This document shows positions 51,836 through 60,555 of a DNA stretch of 64,000 nucleotides, one piece after another. The first letter of the stretch is position 1; every line of letters starts with the position of its first letter. The notes below the pieces were generated by a model. That model worked only from the letters and a program-made list of their open reading frames with translations. It made no database searches and was not told where the DNA came from. Source of the stretch: Verrucomicrobiia bacterium (GTDB lineage Bacteria; Verrucomicrobiota; Verrucomicrobiia; Verrucomicrobiales; Akkermansiaceae); assembly GCA_947462875.1 (NCBI GenBank), contig CANHQJ010000016.1:1-64000 (forward strand). The letters are read 5' to 3'. The translations under genes and the position numbers were made by a program.

Positions 51836-53314
51836 ATGATCCATAAAACATCCGAAGCCCTCGGCTTCATTCCTACCAAAAACAGCGATGGAAAACCCAT
51901 CACCGTCATCGGCACTGACAAGATCCGCGATGGCTTCGATGACACTTGTCTCGCCCAGGCACTCAACTCGCGTGAGGCTCCCGGTGTCACCGATCTCATT
52001 CTCAATCCCGATGCCCATGCCGGTTACGGCGCTCCCGTGGGTTGCGTGATGGTCTCGCCGACCCACATCTATCCGGGTCCCGTCGGCGTGGACATCAAGT
52101 GCTCCATGTCTCTACTCCAGCTCGATGTGCCCGAGGATGCCATTGCCGATAAAACGATACGCCGCGCCCTCATCAATGCCATTTGCGAACGCACACCAAC
52201 TGGCGCCGGTCGCGGCCAACGATCGGCGAAAAAGTCCCGTCACGTGGGGATCGATCTCGGCCGCAAAGTCATCACGCAGGGTGCTACCGCCGATGTGTTA
52301 GAAGCGCTCGGAATCCCCGTGGAGTGGGCCGAGCGATGCGAAGACCACGCGCACTTCGGACACGATGGTTGCGTTTCCACGCTGCAAGAGCGTCTCGATC
52401 GCATGGAAAATTCCGGCTATCATGACCGCTTGCCGAACAAGATCATGCAGCTCGGTTCCTACGGTGGCGGCAATCATTTCGGCGAGGCCGAGATCGTGGA
52501 AATCAACGACACGCCCGAGGCCCGTCGCGCCGCAGAGGTCTTCGGTTTGAAAAACAAACACGTCGCCTTTCTCAGCCACTGCGGATCGCGCGGGCTCGGT
52601 CACGACCTTGCCTCGAATCAATTCAAGGCTCTCGAAAAACACTTCCAGGCCTGGCACTTGCCCTATCCTTCCGGCGACCGTCAACTCGTGTATGCACCGC
52701 TCGGTTCGCCCGAGGGCAATGCCTACCTTGATGACATGGCCATGGGATCGAACTTCGCGACCGTGAACCACATGTTGATCAATGCCCTGGTGCTCGAAGC
52801 TTTCCAGGAAATCCTGCCCGGAACGCAAGGAAAGCTCGTGTATTTCATCAGCCACAACATCGCCCGCGAAGAGATCGTGGACAACCGTCCGCAGTGGGTG
52901 CACCGCAAGGGGGCGACCCGCGCGTTTCCCGCCGGTCACCACGCCCTCAAGGATACGCCTTTTGCCAACACCGGTCACCCGATCCTGTTGCCCGGAAATC
53001 CGCGCGATGGTTCCCTCGTCATGGCCGCGCTGCCGGGTGCGGAAAAATCGTGTTACTCCGTCAACCACGGCGCCGGACGACAAATGGGGCGAAAGCACGC
53101 CATCCGCACCCTCGATCAAGGAGAAGTGGACAAGGACTTCGATGCCCAGGACATCCTCACCAACTGCCGAACCTATCCGAAAGACGAAGCGCCCGATGCC
53201 TACAAGGATTTCAACGAAGTCCGCAACAGCGTCGAGATCGCCGGCCTTGCCCACACCGTGGCGAAACTCCGCGCCCGCTTCGTGATCAAGGATGCGGATA
53301 AGGCGGATGATTGA
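51836..53314 (+). CDS. rtcB: RNA-splicing ligase RtcB
   Basis: A 492-residue ligase with its metal site Asp86-x-x-Cys89 in G-V-D-I-K-C, a G-G-G-N-H-F motif, S-H-N-I-A-R-E-E and the guanylated His in S-V-N-H-G-A-G-R. It joins 5'-OH ends to 2',3'-cyclic phosphate or 3'-phosphate ends using GTP. It follows Y RNA 3 by 60 bases and its ATG lies in an AT-rich leader. It is part of the RtcR-controlled operon. Confidence 0.97.
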   Translation: MIHKTSEALGFIPTKNSDGKPITVIGTDKIRDGFDDTCLAQALNSREAPGVTDLILNPDAHAGYGAPVGCVMVSPTHIYPGPVGVDIKCSMSLLQLDVPEDAIADKTIRRALINAICERTPTGAGRGQRSAKKSRHVGIDLGRKVITQGATADVLEALGIPVEWAERCEDHAHFGHDGCVSTLQERLDRMENSGYHDRLPNKIMQLGSYGGGNHFGEAEIVEINDTPEARRAAEVFGLKNKHVAFLSHCGSRGLGHDLASNQFKALEKHFQAWHLPYPSGDRQLVYAPLGSPEGNAYLDDMAMGSNFATVNHMLINALVLEAFQEILPGTQGKLVYFISHNIAREEIVDNRPQWVHRKGATRAFPAGHHALKDTPFANTGHPILLPGNPRDGSLVMAALPGAEKSCYSVNHGAGRQMGRKHAIRTLDQGEVDKDFDAQDILTNCRTYPKDEAPDAYKDFNEVRNSVEIAGLAHTVAKLRARFVIKDADKADD

Positions 53315-53332
53315 GCGGGAGACAAAAGACTT

Positions 53333-53411
53333 TCAGACATAAGACGTAAGACTTGAACTGTTGCTCTTCCGTAGTCTAGTCACATCTTATGTCTGATCGT
53401 CTTATGTCTGA
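53333..53411. repeat. 14-bp inverted repeat and direct repeats between rtcB and rtcA
   Basis: TCAGACATAAGACG (53333-53346) is the exact reverse complement of 53398-53411. Within the right arm TCTTATGTCTGA occurs twice, at 53385-53396 and 53400-53411 (15-base period). It lies in the 118-base gap between rtcB and rtcA. The long loop makes it a poor terminator; it might be a dispersed intergenic repeat, RNA-processing site or mobile-element scar. Confidence 0.6.
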
Positions 53412-53432
53412 CAGTCTAACACCCACCCACCC

Positions 53433-54452
53433 ATGAATACCATTTCCGGCAGCAACGGAGGAGGACAGATCCTTCGCACAGCACTCACGCTCTCCATGAT
53501 CACGGGGCAGGCGTTTCGCATGACTCACATTCGTGCGCAACGCCGCAAGCCGGGGTTGATGCGGCAGCACCTGACTTGTGTCACGGCTGCTGCGGCCATT
53601 TGTAACGCTTCGCTGGAAGGCGCGGAGATCGGTAGCACGGAGTTGCTGTTCACTCCGGGTGCGATCACTGCGGGCGATTATCACTTTGCCATCGGCAGTG
53701 CCGGTAGCACCACCTTGCTGGCGCAAACCTTGTTGCCGGCGTTGTGGCATGCGAGCGCGCCCAGCTCCCTCACGCTCGAAGGCGGCACGCACAACCCTCT
53801 CGCGCCGCCGAGCCATTTCATGGATGAAATTTATCTCGGCACCCTGCGCAAGAGCGGCCTGGACGTGACCTGCGCTCTTCACGAATACGGTTTCGCCCCC
53901 GCCGGTGGCGGACGCATTCACTTGCAAATCCAGCCCTGCGCGGTACTGACTGCGGTAGATCTGTCAGAACGTGGCAGTCTGGAGACACTGGAAATGGAAG
54001 TCATCGTGCGCAATCTCGATTGGTCCATCGCCGAGCGTTTCATCACCGTGATGCAGAAAAATTTCCCCCACGCCGCGATCCGCCGCACCATGCTCAAGTC
54101 CGGTCCGGGGCAGGGAATTTGCTGTTTGGTGCGTGCAGAGTTTTCGCAGAGCAAAGAAATGTTCAGTTCCTTTGGGGAAATCAGCGTTAAAGCGGAAACA
54201 CTGGCAAAACGATGCGCGCATCAAGTGAAACACTTTCTCGCATCGCAAGCCGCTGTCTCGCATCACCTGGCCGATCAACTCCTGCTGCCGATGGCGCTGC
54301 ACCAAGGCGGCGGGTTCACCACCCTCAAGCCCGATGAACATTTCCTGACCAATCGCGATACGATTCTCGCGTTTCTGCCGGATGTGGGAATCGATACCGA
54401 TGCGCAGGACGCATTGTGCCATGTGCGTATTGAAACCCATGCCCGCGGATGA
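53433..54452 (+). CDS. rtcA: RNA 3'-terminal phosphate cyclase RtcA
   Basis: A 339-residue enzyme. The N-terminal G-G-G-Q-I-L-R-T-A-L and R-K-P-G-L-M-R-Q-H-L are typical, and S-A-G-S-T-T-L-L-A-Q follows. The adenylated His is likely in D-E-H-F-L-T-N near residue 306. It turns RNA 3'-phosphate into 2',3'-cyclic phosphate, which RtcB can then ligate. It closes the operon; its stop is 46 bases from the convergent ftsZ. Confidence 0.95.
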   Translation: MNTISGSNGGGQILRTALTLSMITGQAFRMTHIRAQRRKPGLMRQHLTCVTAAAAICNASLEGAEIGSTELLFTPGAITAGDYHFAIGSAGSTTLLAQTLLPALWHASAPSSLTLEGGTHNPLAPPSHFMDEIYLGTLRKSGLDVTCALHEYGFAPAGGGRIHLQIQPCAVLTAVDLSERGSLETLEMEVIVRNLDWSIAERFITVMQKNFPHAAIRRTMLKSGPGQGICCLVRAEFSQSKEMFSSFGEISVKAETLAKRCAHQVKHFLASQAAVSHHLADQLLLPMALHQGGGFTTLKPDEHFLTNRDTILAFLPDVGIDTDAQDALCHVRIETHARG

Positions 54453-54498
54453 TTTTTTCTAACGGAAAAATGACCGTCAGGCGGTGACGTGAGCCGCA

Positions 54499-56076
54499 TT
54501 ACTTTTTCTTCTTGCGCAGGAAGGGGGGGATGTCGAGGTCATCGCCATCGATGAGCGTGGGCTCGGTATTGGAGAAGCGTCCTCGCGAGCCGCCTTCAAA
54601 CAACAATTCGTTTTGTTTGAATTTGGCACGTGTTTTCTCCAACAAATCACTCACATCGCTGGCACCCGGTTCTTCGCTCGCGGGGGTGGAGGTCCAGACT
54701 TCGGTCATTGGGTCTTCCTGTTGCATGGCCTCGCGCAAATCACGGGCTGCCGCCGCCACGGGATCTGCGGGTTTCTCGAGGATCGAGGAGAAATCCGCGG
54801 CGGGGGCGTCACCGGCATGATCGGGCTCGGCAAAGGGCTGCAGTTCGGGCGCGGAAATTTCCTCTTTTTGCCAGCCATCGAAAACCAATCCCTCGGGTCC
54901 GTTTTCTTGTTCTAGCACGATGGTGGGCTCTTCCGGCTCGGGAGCGAGAACGGGAATCGGCTCGGGTTCGGGAGCGGCGAAGGAGAAACTCTCGATCACG
55001 GGTTCCGGCTCTGGTTCCGCTGCTTTTTCCTCGAAGCCGAATCCGACACTGGGCTCCATGAGTGGTTGTTCCTCGGCGACGGGCGACGCGGGATTTTGCT
55101 GGAGTTTTTCCTCAGGCAAGGCGCTGATGAGCGTGATGCTCAGCGCGTCCTTCATCGATTCATCGATGGCCGCTCCGAACAGCACATGCGCCTTGGCGGG
55201 CACATACTTGACGAGCTTCTGCATCAGCAGCTCGATTTCATACAGTGTCAGATCTTCACCGCCGCAGATGTGCACCAGCACCGATGCCGCTTCGCGCAGC
55301 AGCGCACCCTTGTCGAGCAGCGGGCTGGAAAGCGCGTTGGACAATGCCTTTGCCGCGCGATCCTTGCCCGTGGCCACGCCGGAGCCGAACAAACAGCGCG
55401 AGCGCGTGGTGCGCAGCGCGGTCATCAATTCATCCAGCCCCACATGAATCAGGCCCGGACGGATCACCAGGCGGATCACCGCCTTGATGCTATCGGAAAT
55501 CATGCGATCGCCCGCCTGAAACGCCTCGTGAATGCCTTGTTTCGCCAGCACCAGTTCGCCCATGCGGTTGTTGTCAAAGACCACCAGGGCATTGCTCAGC
55601 ACCGCCAGTTCGTTCAGCGAGGTCTGCGCCTGATCGCGGCGGCGCTGGCCCTCGAACGCAAAGGGCATGGTGGCGAACACCACGACAAACGCTCCCTCTT
55701 CCCGCGCGATGCGGGTGATGATGGGCGCGCCGCCTGAGCCGGTGCCACCGCCGAGACCGACGCAGAGGAAAATGATCTTGCGGCCCTTGATGGCCATGCG
55801 GATTTCCGCCTCCGCTTCCTGCGTGACTTTTTTCCCCAAATCCGGATCGCCCCCCGTGCCCAGGCCTTTGGTGAGATTGCGGCCGAGCTGGATGCGCTCG
55901 GCGGCCACCGATCCTGTGAGAGTGCGCACATCGGCATTGAGCGCCAGCATTTCCGCGCCGTCCATGCCATCCAGCGCCACGCGGTCGAGCATGTTCGCAC
56001 CGGCACCGCCGAGGCCGATGATTTTGACTTGCGACGAAGGAATCGTGTGTTGGGCGTTGCGAGGAAATTCGATCAT
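54499..56076 (-). CDS. ftsZ: cell division protein FtsZ
   Basis: A 525-residue FtsZ, longer than the usual 380-400. The GTP-binding domain has G-L-G-G-A-G-A-N near 21-28 and the tubulin signature G-G-G-T-G-S-G-G-A-P at 109-118. The polymerisation domain ends near 320. A Pro/Glu-rich linker of about 180 residues precedes the conserved C-terminal peptide D-L-D-I-P-P-F-L-R, followed by a run of Lys. That peptide binds FtsA. It lies downstream of ftsA, 12 bases from it. Confidence 0.97.
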   Translation of the reverse strand: MIEFPRNAQHTIPSSQVKIIGLGGAGANMLDRVALDGMDGAEMLALNADVRTLTGSVAAERIQLGRNLTKGLGTGGDPDLGKKVTQEAEAEIRMAIKGRKIIFLCVGLGGGTGSGGAPIITRIAREEGAFVVVFATMPFAFEGQRRRDQAQTSLNELAVLSNALVVFDNNRMGELVLAKQGIHEAFQAGDRMISDSIKAVIRLVIRPGLIHVGLDELMTALRTTRSRCLFGSGVATGKDRAAKALSNALSSPLLDKGALLREAASVLVHICGGEDLTLYEIELLMQKLVKYVPAKAHVLFGAAIDESMKDALSITLISALPEEKLQQNPASPVAEEQPLMEPSVGFGFEEKAAEPEPEPVIESFSFAAPEPEPIPVLAPEPEEPTIVLEQENGPEGLVFDGWQKEEISAPELQPFAEPDHAGDAPAADFSSILEKPADPVAAAARDLREAMQQEDPMTEVWTSTPASEEPGASDVSDLLEKTRAKFKQNELLFEGGSRGRFSNTEPTLIDGDDLDIPPFLRKKKK

Positions 56077-56088
56077 GAGGAAAAGTTG

Positions 56089-57297
56089 TTAGGATTTGCG
56101 GCCAAAGGGCCAGAGCTTGCTGAGGAATCCGCCCTTTTGCATTTTTTCGATATCGGCCAATTGCGCGTAGCGGATCAGGCCCAGCGCGGTGGCGAATTGC
56201 GGGTCCTGGAAATTCGCCTGCACGCCGCTGATTTCGGATTTTTCCGCGCGATAGACCGATTGCCCGAAGACCTGGTAGGCGAGCTTGTCGAGACCGTGCA
56301 TGGTGCTGCTGCCGCCGGAAAGAATGATGCCCGTGCCGAGGCGCTCGATCGCACCGGCAGGCAGGCGTTTTTTGACCAGCGTGAGAATTTCCAGCATGCG
56401 CTGGCGGATCACCTCATTGAGCAATTCGCGTTTCACTTCCTGGTGCGTGAAGCCTTTTTCATCAAAGGGAATCTTGATGCCACCGACCGAGCGCGATTGA
56501 TCGCCCGAGGCATCGCCCTCGCGGATTTTCAGCGCCTCCGCTTTGGAAAACGGCAGCTCGGTGAGCATGTGGATGTCGTTCGTGACGTGCTCGCCACCCG
56601 CGGCGATGCAGCCGGACGCGGCGATCGCGCCATTCAGATAGAGCGCGTAGTCGGTCGTGCCGCCACCGATGTCGATCAACAAGGCACCGCGTTCGCGCTC
56701 GCTGCGGTTGAGCGCATACTGCGCCGTGGCGATGGGGGCGAACACCACGTCATCGACTTCCATTTGCAGCTCACGCGCGCACTTGATGCTGTTCTGAATG
56801 CGCGTGCCGATGCCGTAGACCACGTGATAATCGGACTCCAGCGTTTTGCCGAAGAGTCCCACGGGGCTCGAATTGTGCTCGAAGGCATCCACGCGGTAGT
56901 GCCGGGGAATCGTGTGCAGGAAAACATTTTCCTCGCCGATGCTCACCCCCTTGGCGATCTGTTCGGCCTCTTTCAAATGTTCCGGGCGGATCTGTTTTTC
57001 CTTATCGGGCAGGCGATAGGTTCCGGTATTGTTCATGCCGACAAAATGCGCTCCCGTGACCGAGAGAAACACACTGCCGATCTCGACATCGCTCGATTCC
57101 TCCGCCTTGTGACGGGCCTCCTCGACGCAGGCGCGGATTTTCGAATAGTCGCAAATTTCCCCCTTGCGCACGCCTGCTGATTTCGCGGTGCCGATGCCGA
57201 GAATTTTCACGGAACCATCCGACTTCACTTCCCCCACCAGCATGCAGACCTTGCTGGTGCCGATTTCGAGTGCTACATGAATTTTGGCGCGTGCCAT
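56089..57297 (-). CDS. ftsA: cell division protein FtsA
   Basis: A 402-residue actin-like ATPase. It starts M-A-R-A-K-I-H-V-A-L-E-I-G-T-S-K-V, the phosphate-1 loop, and later has D-I-G-G-G-T-T-D-Y and G-T-G-I-I-L-S-G-G-S-S. ATG at 57297 is chosen as the family start. FtsA anchors FtsZ to the membrane; the C-terminal S-K-L-W-P-F-G-R could be the amphipathic tether. It is between ftsQ (19 bases upstream) and ftsZ. Confidence 0.95.
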   Translation of the reverse strand: MARAKIHVALEIGTSKVCMLVGEVKSDGSVKILGIGTAKSAGVRKGEICDYSKIRACVEEARHKAEESSDVEIGSVFLSVTGAHFVGMNNTGTYRLPDKEKQIRPEHLKEAEQIAKGVSIGEENVFLHTIPRHYRVDAFEHNSSPVGLFGKTLESDYHVVYGIGTRIQNSIKCARELQMEVDDVVFAPIATAQYALNRSERERGALLIDIGGGTTDYALYLNGAIAASGCIAAGGEHVTNDIHMLTELPFSKAEALKIREGDASGDQSRSVGGIKIPFDEKGFTHQEVKRELLNEVIRQRMLEILTLVKKRLPAGAIERLGTGIILSGGSSTMHGLDKLAYQVFGQSVYRAEKSEISGVQANFQDPQFATALGLIRYAQLADIEKMQKGGFLSKLWPFGRKS

Positions 57298-57316
57298 GGT
57301 GATGAGGAAAAAACAG

Positions 57317-58267
57317 TTAGGGTTGCCCGGTGGCGTGCACGCCTGCCGGACCTTGCGGGCGGACACGCAACGGTGCCTGGGAATCGTTGGAGCGCAGGAT
57401 CACCGGGAGATTGCGCTCGGGAATCAAGTTGATGCTGGCGATGTGCAGGCCTTTTTCACTCGCGTGTTTCATCGACAGGAGCAGGTTTTCCATTTGCACC
57501 TGATGGTCCTCGAGGCCGAAAATCGCCTCGATGCCATCGCGCGTCCATACCTTCATCGCCCACGGCTGATAGGGCTCCACGCTGTCGATCCAGGGCAGGC
57601 TCGATTTCGTCGCTTGCTCGGCCATCGTCAGCAATCGCAAGGATCGCTTCATCGTTTTGGACTCGATGCATTGCCCCGGCACCAGCAGCGCCGCTTCTTC
57701 CGCCGCGACCACGATCACGGGCAAAACCACGGCGGCATCGTATTGCATGGCGGGGCAAGGATAGAGCACGCCCTCGCGATCGATCAGATAGCCTTTTTCC
57801 CGCGATCTCCCCTCCATCTGGCGCGCGCGGCACTCGATCCACGCGAAGGGCTGGCGCACGGTCACATCGATGCTGATCGTGCCCGGCAGCTCCCGCTTCA
57901 CCATCACCGAGGTGATTTCCGGACGAGCGCGCAGGCGTTCCTCCACCTGGCTCAGGGAAATGCCGAAAATGCTCTTGTTCAGCGGGATCTCCGCGATCGA
58001 TACCACATCCGATTCATCGAAGGCATTGTTCGGCGACAGTTTGATCACCCGCAGTTCATACTTCGGATTTTCCAAAAAGTTTTTTTTCCCGTAGTCCCAA
58101 ATGGCATAGCCCGCACCACCCACGAGGGCGAAAATGAAGGCGAATTTGAACAAACGCATCAGCCATTTCAGCGTGGTATACCAGAAAATCCGCGGCGAAT
58201 AGATGCGCGCCTGGAGCACCCGCGAGCGGTTTTTCGGAAGGACTCTTGTTGTTCTACGGCGCGGCAT
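57317..58267 (-). CDS. ftsQ: cell division protein FtsQ
   Basis: A 316-residue bitopic protein. A basic cytoplasmic tail of about 35 residues precedes a transmembrane helix (about 37-57, L-F-K-F-A-F-I-F-A-L-V-G). A POTRA domain follows with L-E-N-P-K-Y-E-L-R-V-I-K and V-E-E-R-L-R-A-R-P-E-I-T-S-V-M-V-K-R-E-L-P-G, then the FtsQ beta domain. It links early and late division proteins. It begins 2 bases after the ddl stop. Confidence 0.93.
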   Translation of the reverse strand: MPRRRTTRVLPKNRSRVLQARIYSPRIFWYTTLKWLMRLFKFAFIFALVGGAGYAIWDYGKKNFLENPKYELRVIKLSPNNAFDESDVVSIAEIPLNKSIFGISLSQVEERLRARPEITSVMVKRELPGTISIDVTVRQPFAWIECRARQMEGRSREKGYLIDREGVLYPCPAMQYDAAVVLPVIVVAAEEAALLVPGQCIESKTMKRSLRLLTMAEQATKSSLPWIDSVEPYQPWAMKVWTRDGIEAIFGLEDHQVQMENLLLSMKHASEKGLHIASINLIPERNLPVILRSNDSQAPLRVRPQGPAGVHATGQP

Positions 58268-58269
58268 CG

Positions 58270-59187
58270 TTACGAACGTAACTTTACCGAAATATCAGCA
58301 ATTCGTAAACATAAATCCCCGAAAGGGATTCCTTTTGCGGCGGCGGCTTTGGGCAAAAGGCTGGTCTCGGTCATGCCGGGAATGGTGTTCGCCTCCAGCA
58401 CGTAGGGGCGGTTTTGCGCATCGAGCAGCACATCCACGCGGGAATAGACCTCGATCCCCAGCGCCTTGTGCGCGGCGACGGCGGCGCGCTGCACCGCGCG
58501 GGTGGTTTCCTCATCAAGATCGGCGGGGCAGTAGTAGTCGCTGCCATCGCCCCCGCTCATCCACGGGTACTTGTTGCTCATGTCGTAAAATCCACTGCGC
58601 GGCGCGATGTGGACGATGGGCAGCGCCTCGCCGTCCAGCACGCCGACGGTCAGCTCTTTCCCTGCGATGTATTGCTCCACCAAAATGTCATTGCCATAGC
58701 GCGCGGCATCGTCCATTGCCTTCATCGCGTCTTCTTCCTTCAGCACGATGTGCACGCCCACGCTCGATCCCTCACGCGGCGGCTTCACCACAAACGGCAC
58801 CGGCATTTTCGGCAAACGCACGCCGTTCGTGACATCGATGATTTCCGCCGCAGGCGTCGGCACCTCGGCGGCTAGGAATTTGTCCTTCGCGAGATTTTTG
58901 TCAAAGGCCACGCGGCTGCTGTTCACTCCCGCACCCGTGTACGGCATGCCTTTTTTTTCCAACAAAGCCTGCAAGGTCCCGTCCTCGCCGAAGGTGCCGT
59001 GGATCACGTTGAAACACAGCCCCGTGCCCTCGGGCAGCGTGAAATCCGGCCCTTCCACATCCACCGCCTCGGCGCGATAGCCCTTTTCCTGCAAGGCCTT
59101 GACGACCGCCGCGCCCGAAGCCAACGAAACTTTTCTCTCCGATCCGGGTCCGCCCATGAGAACGGCAATGAGTGTGTTATTGTCCAT
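58270..59187 (-). CDS. ddl: D-alanine--D-alanine ligase
   Basis: A 305-residue ATP-grasp enzyme of standard length. It has V-L-M-G-G-P-G-S-E-R-K-V-S-L, with H-G-T-F-G-E-D-G-T-L-Q, P-F-V-V-K-P-P-R-E-G-S-S-V-G-V and E-A-N-T-I-P-G-M-T as family motifs. It supplies the D-Ala-D-Ala of peptidoglycan. ftsQ follows immediately. Upstream, 255 bases of gene-free sequence separate it from the inserted pseudogene. Confidence 0.97.
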   Translation of the reverse strand: MDNNTLIAVLMGGPGSERKVSLASGAAVVKALQEKGYRAEAVDVEGPDFTLPEGTGLCFNVIHGTFGEDGTLQALLEKKGMPYTGAGVNSSRVAFDKNLAKDKFLAAEVPTPAAEIIDVTNGVRLPKMPVPFVVKPPREGSSVGVHIVLKEEDAMKAMDDAARYGNDILVEQYIAGKELTVGVLDGEALPIVHIAPRSGFYDMSNKYPWMSGGDGSDYYCPADLDEETTRAVQRAAVAAHKALGIEVYSRVDVLLDAQNRPYVLEANTIPGMTETSLLPKAAAAKGIPFGDLCLRIADISVKLRS

Positions 59188-59442
59188 GATGTGAAGTGGT
59201 GAAAATCGAGTGCGGCAAAACGCTGCAATGCCGACGAGCGTAGGAAGGAAACGTCTGCCATGCGAGCAAAAATTGTGTGACTATGCCTGGAAATCGGCGC
59301 GTCTCGCCTGTCTCGGCAAACGGTCTTCCAGCCTTTTTTTAAGGCATCCACTCGTTTCATAAATTAGCTACGACCAATCGTCTCACTAAAATAAATCAGA
59401 TCATTGACATAAAAAATTTTATTCCTAATTATAGGTTACAAC

Positions 59443-59807
59443 ATGACATTGACTCAATATTTACAGAGCCAAGGGTTAAAGCAGAAAGTTATCGATGACT
59501 TTCTCCCTTACGTAGCTCCGCATGGGGAAAGCGGATTTTTTTGAGGATCGCAACAATTTGGCTCTCTGTGTATTGGCTCTTTTTCATCGTTTCGTTTGCT
59601 TTCTAGACACCAAAACCTCTCATTTCAATCTGTTTCACCTGCGGGGACTCTTACAGTGCCGTATTCTATATTTCTCTGGAGTATTTGGCCGCTAACTACC
59701 CAGTGGAGGAAATGGTCGTTCAGGTGGCCGAATCGCCATCTGAATGGATCAGTAAGGTTAGTGAAGATGATTTTCCCTATGATTACTGCGAGGCCAGTTC
59801 CCGATAA
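59443..59807 (+). pseudogene. broken gene of unknown family, two frameshifts
   Basis: An ATG at 59443 starts MTLTQYLQSQGLKQKV and stops after 33 codons. Removing one T from the run of seven at 59536-59542 continues the reading frame through E-D-R-N-N-L-A-L-C-V-L-A-L-F-H. A second shift near 59650 continues into G-D-S-Y-S-A-V-F-Y-I-S-L-E-Y-L-A and ends E-A-S-S-R at 59807. The joined product would be about 120 residues, with codon-like composition in all three parts. No family is recognised. The stretch is AT-richer than neighbouring genes. A sequencing error in the homopolymer is an alternative for the first break. Confidence 0.6.
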
Positions 59808-59896
59808 ATTTCTGTGAACTCGCAAAACTAGGCCCAAAACCAATCCGATTTCGCCTTACGATTTGACAAAAATCGTAATGCGACTACAATGCCGCC

Positions 59897-60139
59897 ATGC
59901 TCATCAAAGTCACCAGCAAACGACAAGTCACCTTCCCCGCCGCGGTCCTGGACGCTCTCGGCGCGACGCCGGGCTGCCATCTGGAACTTCAACCATGCGA
60001 CAAGGGCTTCCTGCTAAGGGCGCACAGGATTGATCGTTCGAAGCTCGCTCCGCTGCGCCAGCAGATCAAAAAGAACCACAAGGCGTTTGACCTCGAAGCG
60101 TTCCGCAACCAAGGCCATGAACCATCATTACGGGATTGA
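59897..60139 (+). CDS. AbrB/MazE-type antitoxin
   Basis: An 80-residue protein with the swapped-hairpin AbrB motif: V-T-S-K-R-Q-V-T-F-P-A-A-V-L-D-A-L-G. The helical C-terminus would block the toxin. The toxin gene overlaps its end by 23 bases. An AT-rich leader with possible TTGACA-like element precedes it. Confidence 0.88.
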   Translation: MLIKVTSKRQVTFPAAVLDALGATPGCHLELQPCDKGFLLRAHRIDRSKLAPLRQQIKKNHKAFDLEAFRNQGHEPSLRD

Positions 60140-60518
60140 TACCTCGGTATTTGTGCGACTGCTCACAGGCCATCCCGAGGCGGAATATGAGAAAACCGTT
60201 CACCGTTTCGAGGAGAGGCTGAGAAAAGAGCCAGAAGCAGAATTTTTTGTCTCCAATCAAGTGATCGGAGAAGCTTACATCGCTCTTCAGCATCACTATG
60301 CCATCAGCAAACCCGCCGCTAAATCTGCCATGTGCCATGTGTTCACAAGCGGCCTGTGCTCGCCACTGAACGGAGCATCGGTGATCGAAGTTCTTCAAAC
60401 TGACCATAGTTGCGGACTGCTCGATCGATTGATTGCCAATGACTACGACAAGTGTGGCATGAAAGTCCTGACCAATGACTTGAAAATGAGCCGTCTTCCG
60501 TCTGCGCAGAAACTGTGA
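60117..60518 (+). CDS. PIN-domain toxin (VapC family)
   Basis: A 133-residue PIN nuclease with G-I-D-T-S-V-F-V-R-L-L, V-I-G-E-A-Y and L-L-D-R-L; a T-N-D-L segment is near the end. ATG at 60117 is used; it overlaps the antitoxin stop by 23 bases, so translation is likely coupled. It is the second PIN-type pair in this window. It sits inside the cell-wall cluster and opposite to it. Confidence 0.88.
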   Translation: MNHHYGIDTSVFVRLLTGHPEAEYEKTVHRFEERLRKEPEAEFFVSNQVIGEAYIALQHHYAISKPAAKSAMCHVFTSGLCSPLNGASVIEVLQTDHSCGLLDRLIANDYDKCGMKVLTNDLKMSRLPSAQKL

Positions 60519-60555
60519 GAGGCTAAGGCAGGCAAGATGCCTGCCCTACGTTCGA

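Noticed and set aside
59536-59542. programmed ribosomal frameshift in the T-run
   Set aside because: A second, unrelated break follows downstream and there is no stimulatory structure, so decay or error is simpler.
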